Shown: piece after piece, positions 53,901 through 61,875 of the stretch
Layout: each line of letters opens with the position of its first letter
Numbering within the stretch: the stretch's first letter is position 1
Assembly (NCBI GenBank): GCA_016000045.1
Contig: JAECQY010000007.1
Span: forward strand, 1 to 64,000
DNA from: Myxococcaceae bacterium
GTDB taxonomy: Bacteria; Myxococcota; UBA727; JABDBI01
DNA: 64,000 nt
Direction: 5' to 3'
Position numbers and translations under genes: made by a program
The notes under the pieces: model-generated
What the model was told of the DNA's origin: nothing
The model's input: only the letters and a program-made list of their open reading frames with translations
Databases searched by the model: none

Positions 53901-55570
53901 AGTTGACTACGACCATTCCAATCTGAGATATCATAGGAAAGGCGATAATCTAGGACTGTCGAATTATCTACTTTTGTAAGTATGTGAGATAAACGCTTCG
54001 AGATAGTTGCAAGGCTCCCTCCGACATAGCTTTGCAACATATCGGGCCGATTCTCGTATTGAAAAACAACATGACGTCTAGAAGGCATTCCTGCGACATG
54101 GCCCCCGTAAGAAACATTCTGAAGATAGTGCTCTCCTTTCGGAACATTATTTTCGTAGTTCCAAAGCATATAATTACCAAATTGATCTTGGATCTTATTC
54201 ACACTCCAAGCAAAAACAGTCCCAGAGCCATTGGAAGCTAAATAGGCAGAATCCGTTGAATGACCGTACTCCAAAAAAGTACCATCCTTTCTTTGAACGG
54301 TAAAATAGCAGGGGCCCGTGCCACACAAGCCATGAGAGACTATTTTCGACCAACCTTCTGCCACTGCGTGGTAGACGGCACCATCCGCACCATAAGATGT
54401 TCCATCAGCAACTTGAAGACGCACACCATCCAAACAAAATCGATCCGCAGCCGTCAGGCGGATGGCTGTAAACGATCCATCCATTTTCAAATTTTGTGGA
54501 CATCGAGTAATCCCCGAAATTCCTTGAACAGACCAGCCAAGGCCCAAATAATCGTTTCTTGATTGAGAACTGTAATAAAGACTCAGAGAAGGCTGAATAT
54601 TTTGAACGCCGGGTGGCACTTGCAACGGAATCGTGTAATGAGCACTTCCATCGCTTCCTACCGAAAAAGAACCCTCTGCAGAAACCGATAATGCTTCTTT
54701 CTGAGGTTTATCGCCTGACTTTACGCATCGAACACAAGCATTCTCGGTTGCGTTGGGCAACAAATTACCGTGTTTAAAAGAAACCGTCCAAAAATCCGTC
54801 GGCTTGGAAAAATAACGCGTTGAACTTGCCCAACCCAGATCACAGCTCTCTGTTTTAGGAAATGCGCTTGAATTAACATAAAAAGTAGAATTGGGCTCAA
54901 CAAGACTGAACAACTCTTTCACTGTTGGAAGTCGCCAAGAAGAATCCCCTAAATTCAAAGAACGGCACAAATCATCCGGTGAGTTCAGATCGTCTGAAAT
55001 CGCATAACCTCTTTGCCAAACAATCTCGGTCTCTTCATCTTTAACTTGTTTATTGGTTTTCTGAAGATAGTGATTGTCTTTGTTTTCATACCTATCTTGA
55101 ACATAATCCGACGGACCTTTGACGCAACGAACAAATTGGCTTTTCGCTTCCAGCGAACTCTCTCCCGTGTCTGCCATCACCCAATAAAAACGAGGATACA
55201 AGGCGCTCGCATCTGAAGACCAAAATCGAGTCCCGGCAGCATCTTCAAAAACTCCCTTCGCAGGGCTTCCGACAACATAATCTAAGAGCGTGTGAAGCTC
55301 CGTCATCTTGGGCAAACGCCAAGGATGCCCTAAGAGCTTTTGGCAATAGCGATCGGCATCTTTCCATGCGCGAGTTTGATTTCCGCTCGACCTGGTCCAA
55401 GCCAAATTGGTAAACCTATCGAAAGCAGATAACCCATCCGAAGAAAGGACGTAACGATCGGATTGGTTCGTTGCATCACCGTAGGTTTGTGGCGACCAGA
55501 CCGCTTGAACAGGCAGAGACAGAAAGGCAAAATAAGAAAAAATACAAAGAATACGATGTACAACTTGCAT
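47945..55570 (-). CDS. Giant secreted SpvB/TcdB-RHS polymorphic toxin with DUF1566 head and Hint-linked tip
   Basis: 2541 residues; signal VVHRILCIFSYFAFLSLPVQA. In order: two DUF1566 domains (about 25-285; WRLPKMTELHTLLDY, WRLPTVKELFSLV); a SpvB/TcdB-like start (SVGSDGSAHYTIPLQVPPG, about 300); FG-GAP/VCBS-type repeats (about 609-1000); RHS/YD repeats; the RHS core box about 1985-2100 (YYHYDHRSSVVAVTDSDG, YNFGRRHYDPKVAQFITPDP, YMYGANNPESYIDPNGE); a hydrophobic Gly/Ala stretch; a Hint domain from Cys2244 (CFFSFLEGTPVW, TSNHKL) to about 2385, lacking a terminal His-Asn; and a 155-residue tip of unknown family. RHS shells encapsulate tips that Hint or protease domains release. Target cells are unknown. 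Confidence 0.85.
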   Translation of the reverse strand: MQVVHRILCIFSYFAFLSLPVQAVWSPQTYGDATNQSDRYVLSSDGLSAFDRFTNLAWTRSSGNQTRAWKDADRYCQKLLGHPWRLPKMTELHTLLDYVVGSPAKGVFEDAAGTRFWSSDASALYPRFYWVMADTGESSLEAKSQFVRCVKGPSDYVQDRYENKDNHYLQKTNKQVKDEETEIVWQRGYAISDDLNSPDDLCRSLNLGDSSWRLPTVKELFSLVEPNSTFYVNSSAFPKTESCDLGWASSTRYFSKPTDFWTVSFKHGNLLPNATENACVRCVKSGDKPQKEALSVSAEGSFSVGSDGSAHYTIPLQVPPGVQNIQPSLSLYYSSQSRNDYLGLGWSVQGISGITRCPQNLKMDGSFTAIRLTAADRFCLDGVRLQVADGTSYGADGAVYHAVAEGWSKIVSHGLCGTGPCYFTVQRKDGTFLEYGHSTDSAYLASNGSGTVFAWSVNKIQDQFGNYMLWNYENNVPKGEHYLQNVSYGGHVAGMPSRRHVVFQYENRPDMLQSYVGGSLATISKRLSHILTKVDNSTVLDYRLSYDISDWNGRSQLVGIQQCSAQGSCFPSTKIEWQTPNGTWIPGGSLNALGGELFFECNSGTCLQAVLKDLNGDGIPDFSPAYRHAEEGGVIDNRVWLGSLSGFHQANWSLPYGAYVYSHDGNSKVSIHGTLQDLNADGVADFTHAFRHSDGTIDSNIYLGTGTGFLQANWSLPYGAYLFSEDRQGNVTTRGILQDLDGDGISDFTPGFRDAGGSIHSDVYLGTGSGFKPANWSLPYGAYVFHENTEGVVTTRGVLQDLNGDGIVDFTPAFRHRDGRIDNAIYLGTGFGFEQADWVLPYYVFYEDDNGFVSTRGALLDLNGDGIIDFTPAFRHRDGTVDSAVYLGTGSGFQQADWSLPYGAFVFSEDASGDITTQGLLQNLDADRCADFSHASYDQSSGQSNNQIYMGTSVGYRGSNWSFPYSLFSLSVSDTGAETVKAQGILKDLNGDGKVDYIAISTDDRDQVDFRFFLAGPQQPSLISKITNRLGGTFSIEYASLTDPSVYTKRHTAVYPQVDVQGSTKVVASVAKNDGHGHVYKTRYQYEGAQYDLHQRSWLGYSTFVLIDESDGSSNRREFNLSAPLTGTLVKEAFLSPSGTPLKIARHAYESLPTPGFSGVNQILLKESLSEQYTDAGVYSYSLKKSFAHDAYGNPIYMADFGDPTESGVDTYTYRSYINNESSNLIGFLSENKICSTNVSDPFTIWNASTDLIWGRVNYYNGIDGAPEMTPSENIHWDTSLNTWIGSHYIYNDFGGAIVLCSLADAPCSASNPRSVRAQYDAFGFTSKIELPQNAWGNRLALTFVVEPFWGSPVSVTDANNITKVYNRDEFGRQNGTLVLNPERDLKLVFASDVVRDDNHSIYQVACTRNAWDADNVTLWPCSKAYLDGFGRVYLSTSPGLTKDQSILTEKIFNTKGQLQNQSIPRYNTDSSTFWTSYSYDFHNRILDILGPDGTKSHYIYDAVPRRVQSISAYETRLARNATIDLNSRGSTVFKRFADGSSSQYVYDRLQRTLGFTDPSGLKTNYTYDSIGRMIVRLEPDTGKTVFNYNSYGELDNKTDSEGQVFSYRYDALGRLLTSTFKDLFGETETAFYVYDDPKNNYGFGRLTSAFTAHSRTDIQYNHLGFVHQKLVNQSDIMYQFDYLYGPLGELLKSTFPDGESFFHQYYLNGFLKSTASATDNKTMFTYDDYSALGDLLNITYANSVRSDYSYFAPDKGVGQIRDFSFANPEEFLKQRNFQWDSQHEIQEIDDPLDPKLNTTFTFNSLGYLTAAQSVANPEIYDYTITGSLRKKNNQILSYRSDSHQPQLSTNPNVAWNFYKNGNMKNKTDSDGLWSYIYNGYNQLKKITNDGEVVNQFQYDAFKARIQKIDSQGNRTEYISDEYEVVNFADGSKQHTRYVFGPLGRMAAVTVLDEGKNGLIQLNSSEAFSAGPQGSGYPVSGTYYYHYDHRSSVVAVTDSDGNTVLSLHYSPYGVLNTTLSKGPDILRYKFGSHELDNEIKYYNFGRRHYDPKVAQFITPDPLRQYFSPYMYGANNPESYIDPNGEFSFWDIFAVLSVVIVPTMLLDPVISMGAYFGGQAVNHNYNPAHWDWKSAKTYEGMVAGAAVAEAGTIMGEEVGGVPGAMLAGAFENAAYSMMGGGSAKDLLISAAEGAALSALIEGAGAGLSVIFSRLRSLSEVGEVAGDSAELGGVEGETSETSEESCFFSFLEGTPVWAPSGFLSIEKLFQGNVIFAEDENGKRVRALVKLVTNRTVSELLEIRFGIGPKDFLHVTSNHKLHTRKGWVSAEDVTIDDRLTVEDGFVQVLNITLLQEGPYRVFNLGDTFGNYFVSDHKLKVEASSFVDDVEPQFKKYCGIDPLTGKKVYSFNRRAVYWPVKRLRDDVVMFHEKIPQAQINDNLMVKYFDETGEKSAPYGTKSTGSKPHSIFDIAHGESAHSVGTMMLKAKRMFTKDEVNRVMKYLPNLRLEEYHFNRKMGAASGSGDPAKVKQVILDALGISDFS
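52575..53750 (-). repeat. Six to seven tandem FG-GAP/VCBS-like coding repeats
   Basis: Within the RHS gene a unit of about 62 codons repeats: LQDLNGDGIVDFTPAFRH, then YLGTGSGF, then NWSLPYGAYVF. Five copies are close, the sixth (LQNLDADRCADFSHA) is diverged and the seventh is partial (LKDLNGDGKVDY). D-x-N-x-D-G sites should bind calcium. Near-identity of neighbouring copies points to recent expansion. Confidence 0.8.
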
Positions 55571-55585
55571 AAAAACTCCGACCGA

Positions 55586-56554
55586 TTAACGCCGTACGCA
55601 ACGAGCAAAAAGAGGAAATTCGAGAGGTGTGACTCCGGTTTCTCCGATAAAAAACCGTTGATACCAAAGCCCAACACCTTTGGAGTCTCGGCTGGAAGAC
55701 CATAGTGACAATAGAGAAGGGCCAGGGAATACGGTTTTATTAAGACTTGGATCAAAAAGCTTATTATTGACCAAAGTACCCAGTTCTTTGATCGTTGGAA
55801 GCTTCCAAGAAGCACGCCCGAGTTTCAATGTTTCGCAATAACCCGACGCCGCACTTTGATTCGCTAAACTGAGGATTCCACGCTGCCAGATTAACCCCGT
55901 TCCCCGATCTTTCACTTGCTCGCTCGAAGGCGTTAGAGGAGAGCCTTTCTCATTGACGTATCGATCGGCCGTGGATGGGTACGAGCCCCGTACACAGCGC
56001 AAATAGCCACTGGAGTTTCCCTCGCGCATTTGCGTGCTACCTCCTCGAAAATCGACTCCCCAAGCATAATTCGGCGAAGCAGCGTTGTCTGAAGACGCCC
56101 AAAAAAAATCGGCTGGTGTGAACGGAAACGCAATGGAATTGATCATTGGGCCCAAAAACACCGTATAGTCCACAAGAGACTGCAACTCCAAAACGCTCGG
56201 CACACGCCAGTCGGTGTACCCTCCCTGGCTTAGCCGATCGCAATAACGCTGCGCGCTACCGGGCGAAGCCTCTTGAGACCAAGAAATCGGAGTGCTTGAA
56301 CCTTGATTTTGCCAATGCAAGCGAGTAAAATCATCCAAAATAACCAGACCTTTGTAGATTCCAGATATTCGATAACGACCCCACTGCATCGTTGAATCTT
56401 GATAAGCTTTACGTGACCAGACTTTCTGTCCATGTTCTAAGTCGCTATCAACCTCAACAAGAGCAGATCCTGTATGAACTGAGGCCACCACAGGAATAGA
56501 GAGACCTAGCAAGATTGCAACGACGAAAAAAGATTTAAGCCGAACATGAGTCAC
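55586..56554 (-). CDS. Secreted protein with two DUF1566 domains
   Basis: 322 residues from GTG 56554, which has AAGGAAGG upstream (TTG 56575 also open). Signal VRLKSFFVVAILLGLSIPVVA. After ~60 residues come domain 1 (YTDWRVPSVLELQSLVDY, FFWASSDNAASPNYAWGVDF, LRCVRG) and domain 2 (SWKLPTIKELGTLVNN, LWSSSRDSKGVG, FARCVRR). It lies 16 bases before the RHS gene on the same strand, so the two are likely co-transcribed and co-exported. Confidence 0.75.
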   Translation of the reverse strand: MTHVRLKSFFVVAILLGLSIPVVASVHTGSALVEVDSDLEHGQKVWSRKAYQDSTMQWGRYRISGIYKGLVILDDFTRLHWQNQGSSTPISWSQEASPGSAQRYCDRLSQGGYTDWRVPSVLELQSLVDYTVFLGPMINSIAFPFTPADFFWASSDNAASPNYAWGVDFRGGSTQMREGNSSGYLRCVRGSYPSTADRYVNEKGSPLTPSSEQVKDRGTGLIWQRGILSLANQSAASGYCETLKLGRASWKLPTIKELGTLVNNKLFDPSLNKTVFPGPSLLSLWSSSRDSKGVGLWYQRFFIGETGVTPLEFPLFARCVRR

Positions 56555-56761
56555 ACGCCACCTTCCTTTATTCAAGAATCACTGCGCATTGCGTACTCCT
56601 CTCACTTTTTAATTGCAAGACTTTATTTTTCACGAGGTTATTTTAAAACAATTTTGATCCATCCTTCAAAACCAGCTCAGCACAAGATCAGTACTCAACA
56701 GCCCGATTTAACTGCAATCTCAGCCTCTTTCCGAGGTTACAAATAATCGTTCCGTGCCCTG

Positions 56762-57634
56762 CTAAATCGAACTCAGAAGAAAATAATAAATCCCGATCGT
56801 CGCCAATATTAAAGCACCCATCACACAACGCCCAAAAGTCGATTGCACAAGGTTCTCACTGCGCTCTTTTTGCGAAAGCCCTCGCTCATGCGCATAGAGA
56901 GCCAGCGGTTTCTGCATTTCTTCAATCGAAGCGTAGCGTCGATTTGGATTCATCCTGGTGGCACGCGCGATAACAACTCCCAGCGGCTCGTTCGAAAAAC
57001 AAGCTGCTTCATAATTGAGTTGATGAGCCAAAATATGGCTTGGTGAATCGCCTGAATAGAGTTTCTGACCCGTCAACATGTACGCGAGTAGAGCCCCGAA
57101 GCTGTAAATATCGGAACGAACCGTTGCTATTTCTCCCCGAATGATCTCCGGTGCCACATAGCCTGGCGTTCCTTGAAAAAAGCCTTCTTCGGATTTTAGG
57201 GCTCCAAAATCGATTATTTTTGGTTCTCCCTTCACCATGAGAATGTTGGCAGGCTTCAAATCCAAGTGCAAAACACCTAAAGAATGAACCGCTTGAAGAG
57301 CATCGGCTAACTTGGATACGATCGGCCAAGCTTCTTCGAAGCTTAAACCCTGCCCAGATGGTACCAACTCGTTGAGTGGCTTGCCATCTAAATACTCTTG
57401 AACATAATAAACGTTCGCTTCCTCATCCACTCCACAGTCCAGAAATTGAACCACATGGGAGTGATGGAGTGCTTGTAATTGAGCTCCAGTATGCAAAAGC
57501 GAGTCTCGATTCATCGGGCCCAGATGGCAAAATAGCTTCAGAACAACTTGTTTCCCGAACTTCTTGTCTTTGGCTAGAAAAACCCCTGTTTTGCACACCT
57601 GACCGGTGAATCCATCTATCTCATATCGATCCAT
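56762..57634 (-). CDS. Hanks-type Ser/Thr protein kinase with C-terminal membrane anchor
   Basis: 290 residues. ATP lysine in QVVLKLF, catalytic loop HLDLKPANIL, DFGALK, and GTPGYVAPEIIRGE are present; HLD replaces the usual HRD, and the Gly-rich loop (GFTGQVCKTGV) is unusual. A single hydrophobic segment (CVMGALILATIGIYYFLLSSI) ends the protein, so the kinase domain faces the cytosol. No extracellular sensor follows. It starts 19 bases after xerC on the same strand. Confidence 0.88.
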   Translation of the reverse strand: MDRYEIDGFTGQVCKTGVFLAKDKKFGKQVVLKLFCHLGPMNRDSLLHTGAQLQALHHSHVVQFLDCGVDEEANVYYVQEYLDGKPLNELVPSGQGLSFEEAWPIVSKLADALQAVHSLGVLHLDLKPANILMVKGEPKIIDFGALKSEEGFFQGTPGYVAPEIIRGEIATVRSDIYSFGALLAYMLTGQKLYSGDSPSHILAHQLNYEAACFSNEPLGVVIARATRMNPNRRYASIEEMQKPLALYAHERGLSQKERSENLVQSTFGRCVMGALILATIGIYYFLLSSI

Positions 57635-57653
57635 TGACCGATATTATCATACA

Positions 57654-58505
57654 TCATTTTAATTTTGCATGCGGGTGCGATTTGTCGTATACTTTCATGA
57701 GATAATCGAGATTTACTTCCGTATAGCGCTGAGTGGTCGAAATCGAAGCATGCCCCAACATTTCCTGAATGGCTCTTAAATCAGCTCCATTTTCCAATAA
57801 ATGCGTAGCAAACGCATGGCGTAACCGGTGCGGAAATACATTTCCTGAAATACCCAATGATTTTCCGTAACCCGCCAAGAGTCGCCGAACCACTCGAACG
57901 TTCATCCGTCTACCTTGCTGACCCATAAACAAAGGCGTCTTGCCAGCCAAACCTGCCATGACCAGCCCAAGAGAATCCCGACACCTCTCGTGAAAAGGAA
58001 CCAGTCTTTCTTTTCGACCTTTTCCCATCACACGGACTATTTTGGAAGCCAAATCAACATCTTCCACGTTTAGAGAAACCAGCTCCGATACCCGCAGTCC
58101 ACTTGCATAAAACAGCTCCAGAATCGCTCGATCGCGCGTTTGAGCGGGCGGGTTGTCGCATAAAGCAAAGGCCTCTTCTACTGACACACTCTTGGGCAAA
58201 GATTGAGGCAGTTTGGGATATTCAAGTAAATCCGCTGGGGAGTTCAGCAAATATCCTTGTTTCACACACCATTTTAGAAAGGAGCGAACCGCACTCAGCT
58301 TTCGCGCCACCGAAGCGGTTTGATGATCTCGACGAAGTCCGGCCAAGAAGCTGCGAACGTGATGGTGGTTTAGGCTGGGAAGGTCGATTTCAGGCAGGCT
58401 CTCGGCCAGTTGCAGCAGGTCGTTCCGGTAGGCGATCCAGGTATGCGGAGAAACATTTTTCGTGTGTTTGAGATACCGTAGAAATTCTTCGATGCGATCT
58501 TTCAT
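57654..58505 (-). CDS. xerC: Tyrosine recombinase XerC
   Basis: 283 residues. N-terminal helices (IEEFLRYLKHTKNVSPHT) then the catalytic set: Arg in ASGLRVSELVSLN, Lys in GKGRKERLVPF, HRLRHAFATHLLENGADLR, LGHASISTTQRYTEVN with His and the nucleophile Tyr. With XerD (9.7 kb) it should act at dif. Its ATG overlaps the methyltransferase stop as ATGA (58502-58505). Confidence 0.9.
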   Translation of the reverse strand: MKDRIEEFLRYLKHTKNVSPHTWIAYRNDLLQLAESLPEIDLPSLNHHHVRSFLAGLRRDHQTASVARKLSAVRSFLKWCVKQGYLLNSPADLLEYPKLPQSLPKSVSVEEAFALCDNPPAQTRDRAILELFYASGLRVSELVSLNVEDVDLASKIVRVMGKGRKERLVPFHERCRDSLGLVMAGLAGKTPLFMGQQGRRMNVRVVRRLLAGYGKSLGISGNVFPHRLRHAFATHLLENGADLRAIQEMLGHASISTTQRYTEVNLDYLMKVYDKSHPHAKLK

Positions 58506-59560
58506 CCGTGTTCTTCGTCGATCTTAGCATTTTGCTTGCTGTGTGAAGGCAAAGTATTCGCACTTAGCTGAACCACTGTTTCCACATGAGTCGTTTGAGG
58601 GAAAAGATCATAAGGCTGGCAAGAATCAATCCGATAACCCGCATCCAGTAAATCTTTCAAGTCTCGAGCCAAGGTTGGAGGCATGCAGGAAGTATAGAAC
58701 AGGTATTTGGGGCGGTGCTGCGCCAATAAGCGAACGACCTCTTGCGTCAACCCGGTCCGCGGCGGATTCACCAACACAACTTCGGGTTTCGATTCCCTTA
58801 AACAGTCCTCTAAGACCTCCTGAACATCCGCACAGATCCAACGAACCAACGATTGCCTATCTTGGCGTTTGGCGATTTCAATCGCTTTGGAGTTGAGTTC
58901 GAGGGCAGTCACTGCATGCCCAGATTGCGCCAATTTTTGGGTTAAAATTCCGATCCCACAATACAAATCAAGCACTCGAGAAAGCTTAAGCTGATTCACT
59001 CGCTCCAAAATATCCGCATAGAGTCGACTGCTTTGCTCCGGGTGCGCCTGGATAAAAACATCCTGTTCGACTTCAGAAGCTTTTCCAGAATCAATCGCGC
59101 AGGAACGAATCGGAACAAAAGTCCTACCATCCACTCCAATCAGGCCTTTTTCTTTGCCTCGATAATGCCAGCGCATTCGGTTTCGATAATTCCAGATTCG
59201 ATCGGTTCCAATAATAGGCTTGACTTGGCACTCGATCTGAGCGATTCGCTGAAGCGCGTCTTCCACAAAGCGCTGCTTGATTCGCAACTGCTCCGAATAA
59301 GCAGCATGCTGCAATTGGCAGCCTCCGCAGCGCTCGTAATACGCGCACGGAGGGTCAACCCGAGCAAAACTCGGCACCAATACTTCGCGTAATCGAGCGA
59401 AAGCGTGAGATTTTTTTGAACGAACGATTTCGTAAGAAACAGACTCGCCTGGCAACACAAAGGGAACAAAGACGACTTTACCGGACTCTCGAACCACACC
59501 ATTACCCCCGAAGGCAACGGTGTCGACAATTCCATGATTTTCTGAAGGGTTCACACACAA
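58502..59560 (-). CDS. rlmD: 23S rRNA (uracil-5-)-methyltransferase, RlmD/RumA family
   Basis: 352 residues, shorter than E. coli RlmD (433). An N-terminal TRAM domain (FGGNGVVRESGKVVFVPFV) is followed by the iron-sulfur cysteines (CAYYERCGGCQLQH), SAM site LDLYCGIGILTQKL, VVLVNPPRTGL, the catalytic Cys in FYTSCMPPTLARDL, and THVETVVQL with the general-base Glu. It makes m5U in 23S rRNA; RlmC or TrmA specificity cannot be excluded from sequence. First gene of the rlmD-xerC-kinase run. Confidence 0.88.
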   Translation of the reverse strand: MCVNPSENHGIVDTVAFGGNGVVRESGKVVFVPFVLPGESVSYEIVRSKKSHAFARLREVLVPSFARVDPPCAYYERCGGCQLQHAAYSEQLRIKQRFVEDALQRIAQIECQVKPIIGTDRIWNYRNRMRWHYRGKEKGLIGVDGRTFVPIRSCAIDSGKASEVEQDVFIQAHPEQSSRLYADILERVNQLKLSRVLDLYCGIGILTQKLAQSGHAVTALELNSKAIEIAKRQDRQSLVRWICADVQEVLEDCLRESKPEVVLVNPPRTGLTQEVVRLLAQHRPKYLFYTSCMPPTLARDLKDLLDAGYRIDSCQPYDLFPQTTHVETVVQLSANTLPSHSKQNAKIDEEHG

Positions 59561-59662
59561 ACCCGGAGATTTGGGCTATTTTTAAACATCTTCATTGTCT
59601 AACAAACGCTGCGGATTAGGCAAGGACTTGCGATTCTTTGAAATTTTGAACATGCTAGAGGG

Positions 59663-60775
59663 ATGTTTGCATTTTTATTGACCTTGGCCATGGTGAGCCA
59701 AATTGAGAGCGTGACTCTGCATGGCTCTTTGATTGAGGTAGAAGCAAACCATTCCGTTCAGGTTCAAAAAACCGTGCGGAGCAAAGATAAGACCCATAAA
59801 AAGCGCCTCATATTCGATCTAAAACCAGCCAAGCTCGGCCCGCAAGTCCCGCGCACCCTGATTTCGAAACAAAAACAAGTTGCTCAACTTCGAATCGCTC
59901 AACACAACCGAGATACCGTTCGAATTGTCAGCGAAGTCAGCGGAAATCCCAAACTAAGCCTCAAAGTCAAAGTTTCTCGGCCTGCCTCTAAGGCCAAGCG
60001 ATCTTTGAGTCTTCCCCAAGAACTATCCGCTCCTGAACCTGCTTCTAGTCAACCGGAAAGCACCCCGTTCAAAGCCTTAACGATTGTAATCGATCCCGGT
60101 CACGGAGGCGATGATCCAGGAGCCATTGGGCGAAAGGGCCTGCGTGAAAAGGACATTACCTTGGCGGTTTCCAAACGACTTAAGCTCTTATTAGAACGCG
60201 ATTTACCAGGAACTCAAGTGTACCTCACTCGCGAAACCGACAAAACGCTGAGCCTTCCCGAGCGAACGCAGTTTGCGAACAGCAAAAAAGCCGATCTATT
60301 CTTGTCGGTCCATGTCAATGCTTCTCTGAATCGAAGCACGCAAGGAGTCGAAACCTACTATCTGAATACCACACACGATCGCTATGCTTTGCGTTTGGCA
60401 GCCCGCGAAAACGCCATGACCGAATCCGAAACATCCAATCTGGAATACATCTTGGCCGACTTAGCCATGAAGTCGAGTGTGAGCGATAGCGTCAAGCTTG
60501 GAAATCTGGTGCAGAATAGCCTGTGCACCAACTTAATCAGCCGTTGGAACGACACCAAAAACTTGGGCCTCAAATCAGCCCTTTTCTACGTTCTCATGGG
60601 AGCTAAAATGCCTGCTATTTTGATAGAAACGGCATTCATATCCAATAGCACAGACGAAAAAAGGCTGAAGCAAGACCCTTACCAACACGCGTTGGCGGAA
60701 GGAATCGTCAAAGGCATTCAACGTTTCACCGAAGAAAGAGTCGCACAGATTGAGTATGCAAAACGATCCTCGTAG
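59663..60775 (+). CDS. N-acetylmuramoyl-L-alanine amidase with AMIN-like domain
   Basis: 370 residues. Short signal (MFAFLLTLAMVSQIES); residues about 18-110 form an AMIN-type beta domain used for septal targeting; a Ser/Pro linker; then Amidase_3 (about 138-360) with zinc ligands in IVIDPGHGGDDPGAIG, LREKDITL, FLSVHVNAS, and the catalytic Glu in ILIETAFISN. It trims cross-bridge stems from glycan in the periplasm, normally during cell division. The frame overlaps the murI start by 20 bases. Confidence 0.92.
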   Translation: MFAFLLTLAMVSQIESVTLHGSLIEVEANHSVQVQKTVRSKDKTHKKRLIFDLKPAKLGPQVPRTLISKQKQVAQLRIAQHNRDTVRIVSEVSGNPKLSLKVKVSRPASKAKRSLSLPQELSAPEPASSQPESTPFKALTIVIDPGHGGDDPGAIGRKGLREKDITLAVSKRLKLLLERDLPGTQVYLTRETDKTLSLPERTQFANSKKADLFLSVHVNASLNRSTQGVETYYLNTTHDRYALRLAARENAMTESETSNLEYILADLAMKSSVSDSVKLGNLVQNSLCTNLISRWNDTKNLGLKSALFYVLMGAKMPAILIETAFISNSTDEKRLKQDPYQHALAEGIVKGIQRFTEERVAQIEYAKRSS

Positions 60776-61541
60776 CATTGGTGTTTTTGATTCGGGCCTG
60801 GGCGGACTAACTGTTTTAAGCGCCATTCGAAGAAAATTTCCGAACGAATCGCTGTTTTATTTGGGCGATACAGCCAGGCTGCCCTATGGAACCAAAAGTC
60901 CTGAGACTGTCCTCAAATATGCCTTGGCCTGCGCGAAGGCTTTGATGAAACAGGCTGAGCTGAAGCTTTTGGTCATCGCCTGCAATACAGCGACTGCCCA
61001 CGCCTTCTCGGCTCTTCAAGACGAATTAGAAATCCCGGTCGTCGGAGTCATCGAATCGGGAGTTTCTGAAACGCTTTCGCACGTGCATCTTGATTCGATC
61101 GCCATCTTGGCCACCGCTGGAACCATTCGTTCAAAAGCTTACGAACGTGAACTCAAGAAGCAAAATTTCGAAGGCAGAATCTACCCATTGGCTTGTCCCC
61201 TTTTTGTATCGCTGGCAGAAGAAGGCTTAACCGAGGGACCCATTGCTCAGGCCATCTCCAAACACTATCTGCGCCAGCTGCCGTACCTCCCCGATGCCGT
61301 CATTTTAGGTTGCACCCACTACCCTTTACTCTTACCCACGCTCAAGGCGTCCTTGCCCCACAAGACGATCTGGATCGACAGCGGTCACGCAACAGCCCAT
61401 CATCTGAAGTTTAGCCCTTGTCTCCATCAAAGGGGCGAGGCTCGTTATTTCGTGACCGATGCGCCTGAGCGTTTTCAGAAAGTCGCTTCTCAATTTTTAG
61501 GACAATCGATCCCAATTCCGGATTTGATTTCGGTCGATTAA
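60756..61541 (+). CDS. murI: Glutamate racemase
   Basis: 261 residues from ATG 60756 (TTG 60750 also open). IGVFDSGLGGLTVL, VIACNTATAHA and ILGCTHYPLLLP carry the paired catalytic cysteines; YLGDTARLPYGTKS is a further family block. It interconverts L- and D-glutamate for peptidoglycan. Overlap with the amidase gene makes a cell-wall pair. Confidence 0.94.
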   Translation: MQNDPRSIGVFDSGLGGLTVLSAIRRKFPNESLFYLGDTARLPYGTKSPETVLKYALACAKALMKQAELKLLVIACNTATAHAFSALQDELEIPVVGVIESGVSETLSHVHLDSIAILATAGTIRSKAYERELKKQNFEGRIYPLACPLFVSLAEEGLTEGPIAQAISKHYLRQLPYLPDAVILGCTHYPLLLPTLKASLPHKTIWIDSGHATAHHLKFSPCLHQRGEARYFVTDAPERFQKVASQFLGQSIPIPDLISVD

Positions 61542-61553
61542 ACGTATTCAAAA

Positions 61554-61832
61554 ATGCATAGCACACTACACAACATCATTGAAACGGCATTTGAAATCGG
61601 AGTGATTATCAATTCACTTTTATTCATACCTCAAATACTCCACTTATTTCGTCAAAAAAATTCTCATGGGATCTCTCTGGCAACATTTGGCGGATTTACC
61701 CTCTTGAACGGATTAACGATTTGTCACGCCGTGATTCGAAATGATGAAATTTTGCTACTGGGGTCCATTCTCAGCCTGACCTCTTGCACCATCGTTTCCA
61801 TTTTGATCATTTTCTATCGAACTAAGAACTAA
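61554..61832 (+). CDS. SemiSWEET/PQ-loop small transporter
   Basis: 92 residues with three hydrophobic helices. LLFIPQILHLFRQKNSHGIS contains the PQ motif of MtN3/PQ-loop proteins, and GFTLLNGLTICHAVI the second helix with the conserved Asn. SemiSWEETs dimerise into a sugar uniporter in the inner membrane; substrate unknown. It lies 12 bases after murI on the same strand. Confidence 0.82.
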   Translation: MHSTLHNIIETAFEIGVIINSLLFIPQILHLFRQKNSHGISLATFGGFTLLNGLTICHAVIRNDEILLLGSILSLTSCTIVSILIIFYRTKN

Positions 61833-61875
61833 CGACAACTAGAAACATTTCAGCGGTTCCCTCGATACTCGCTCC

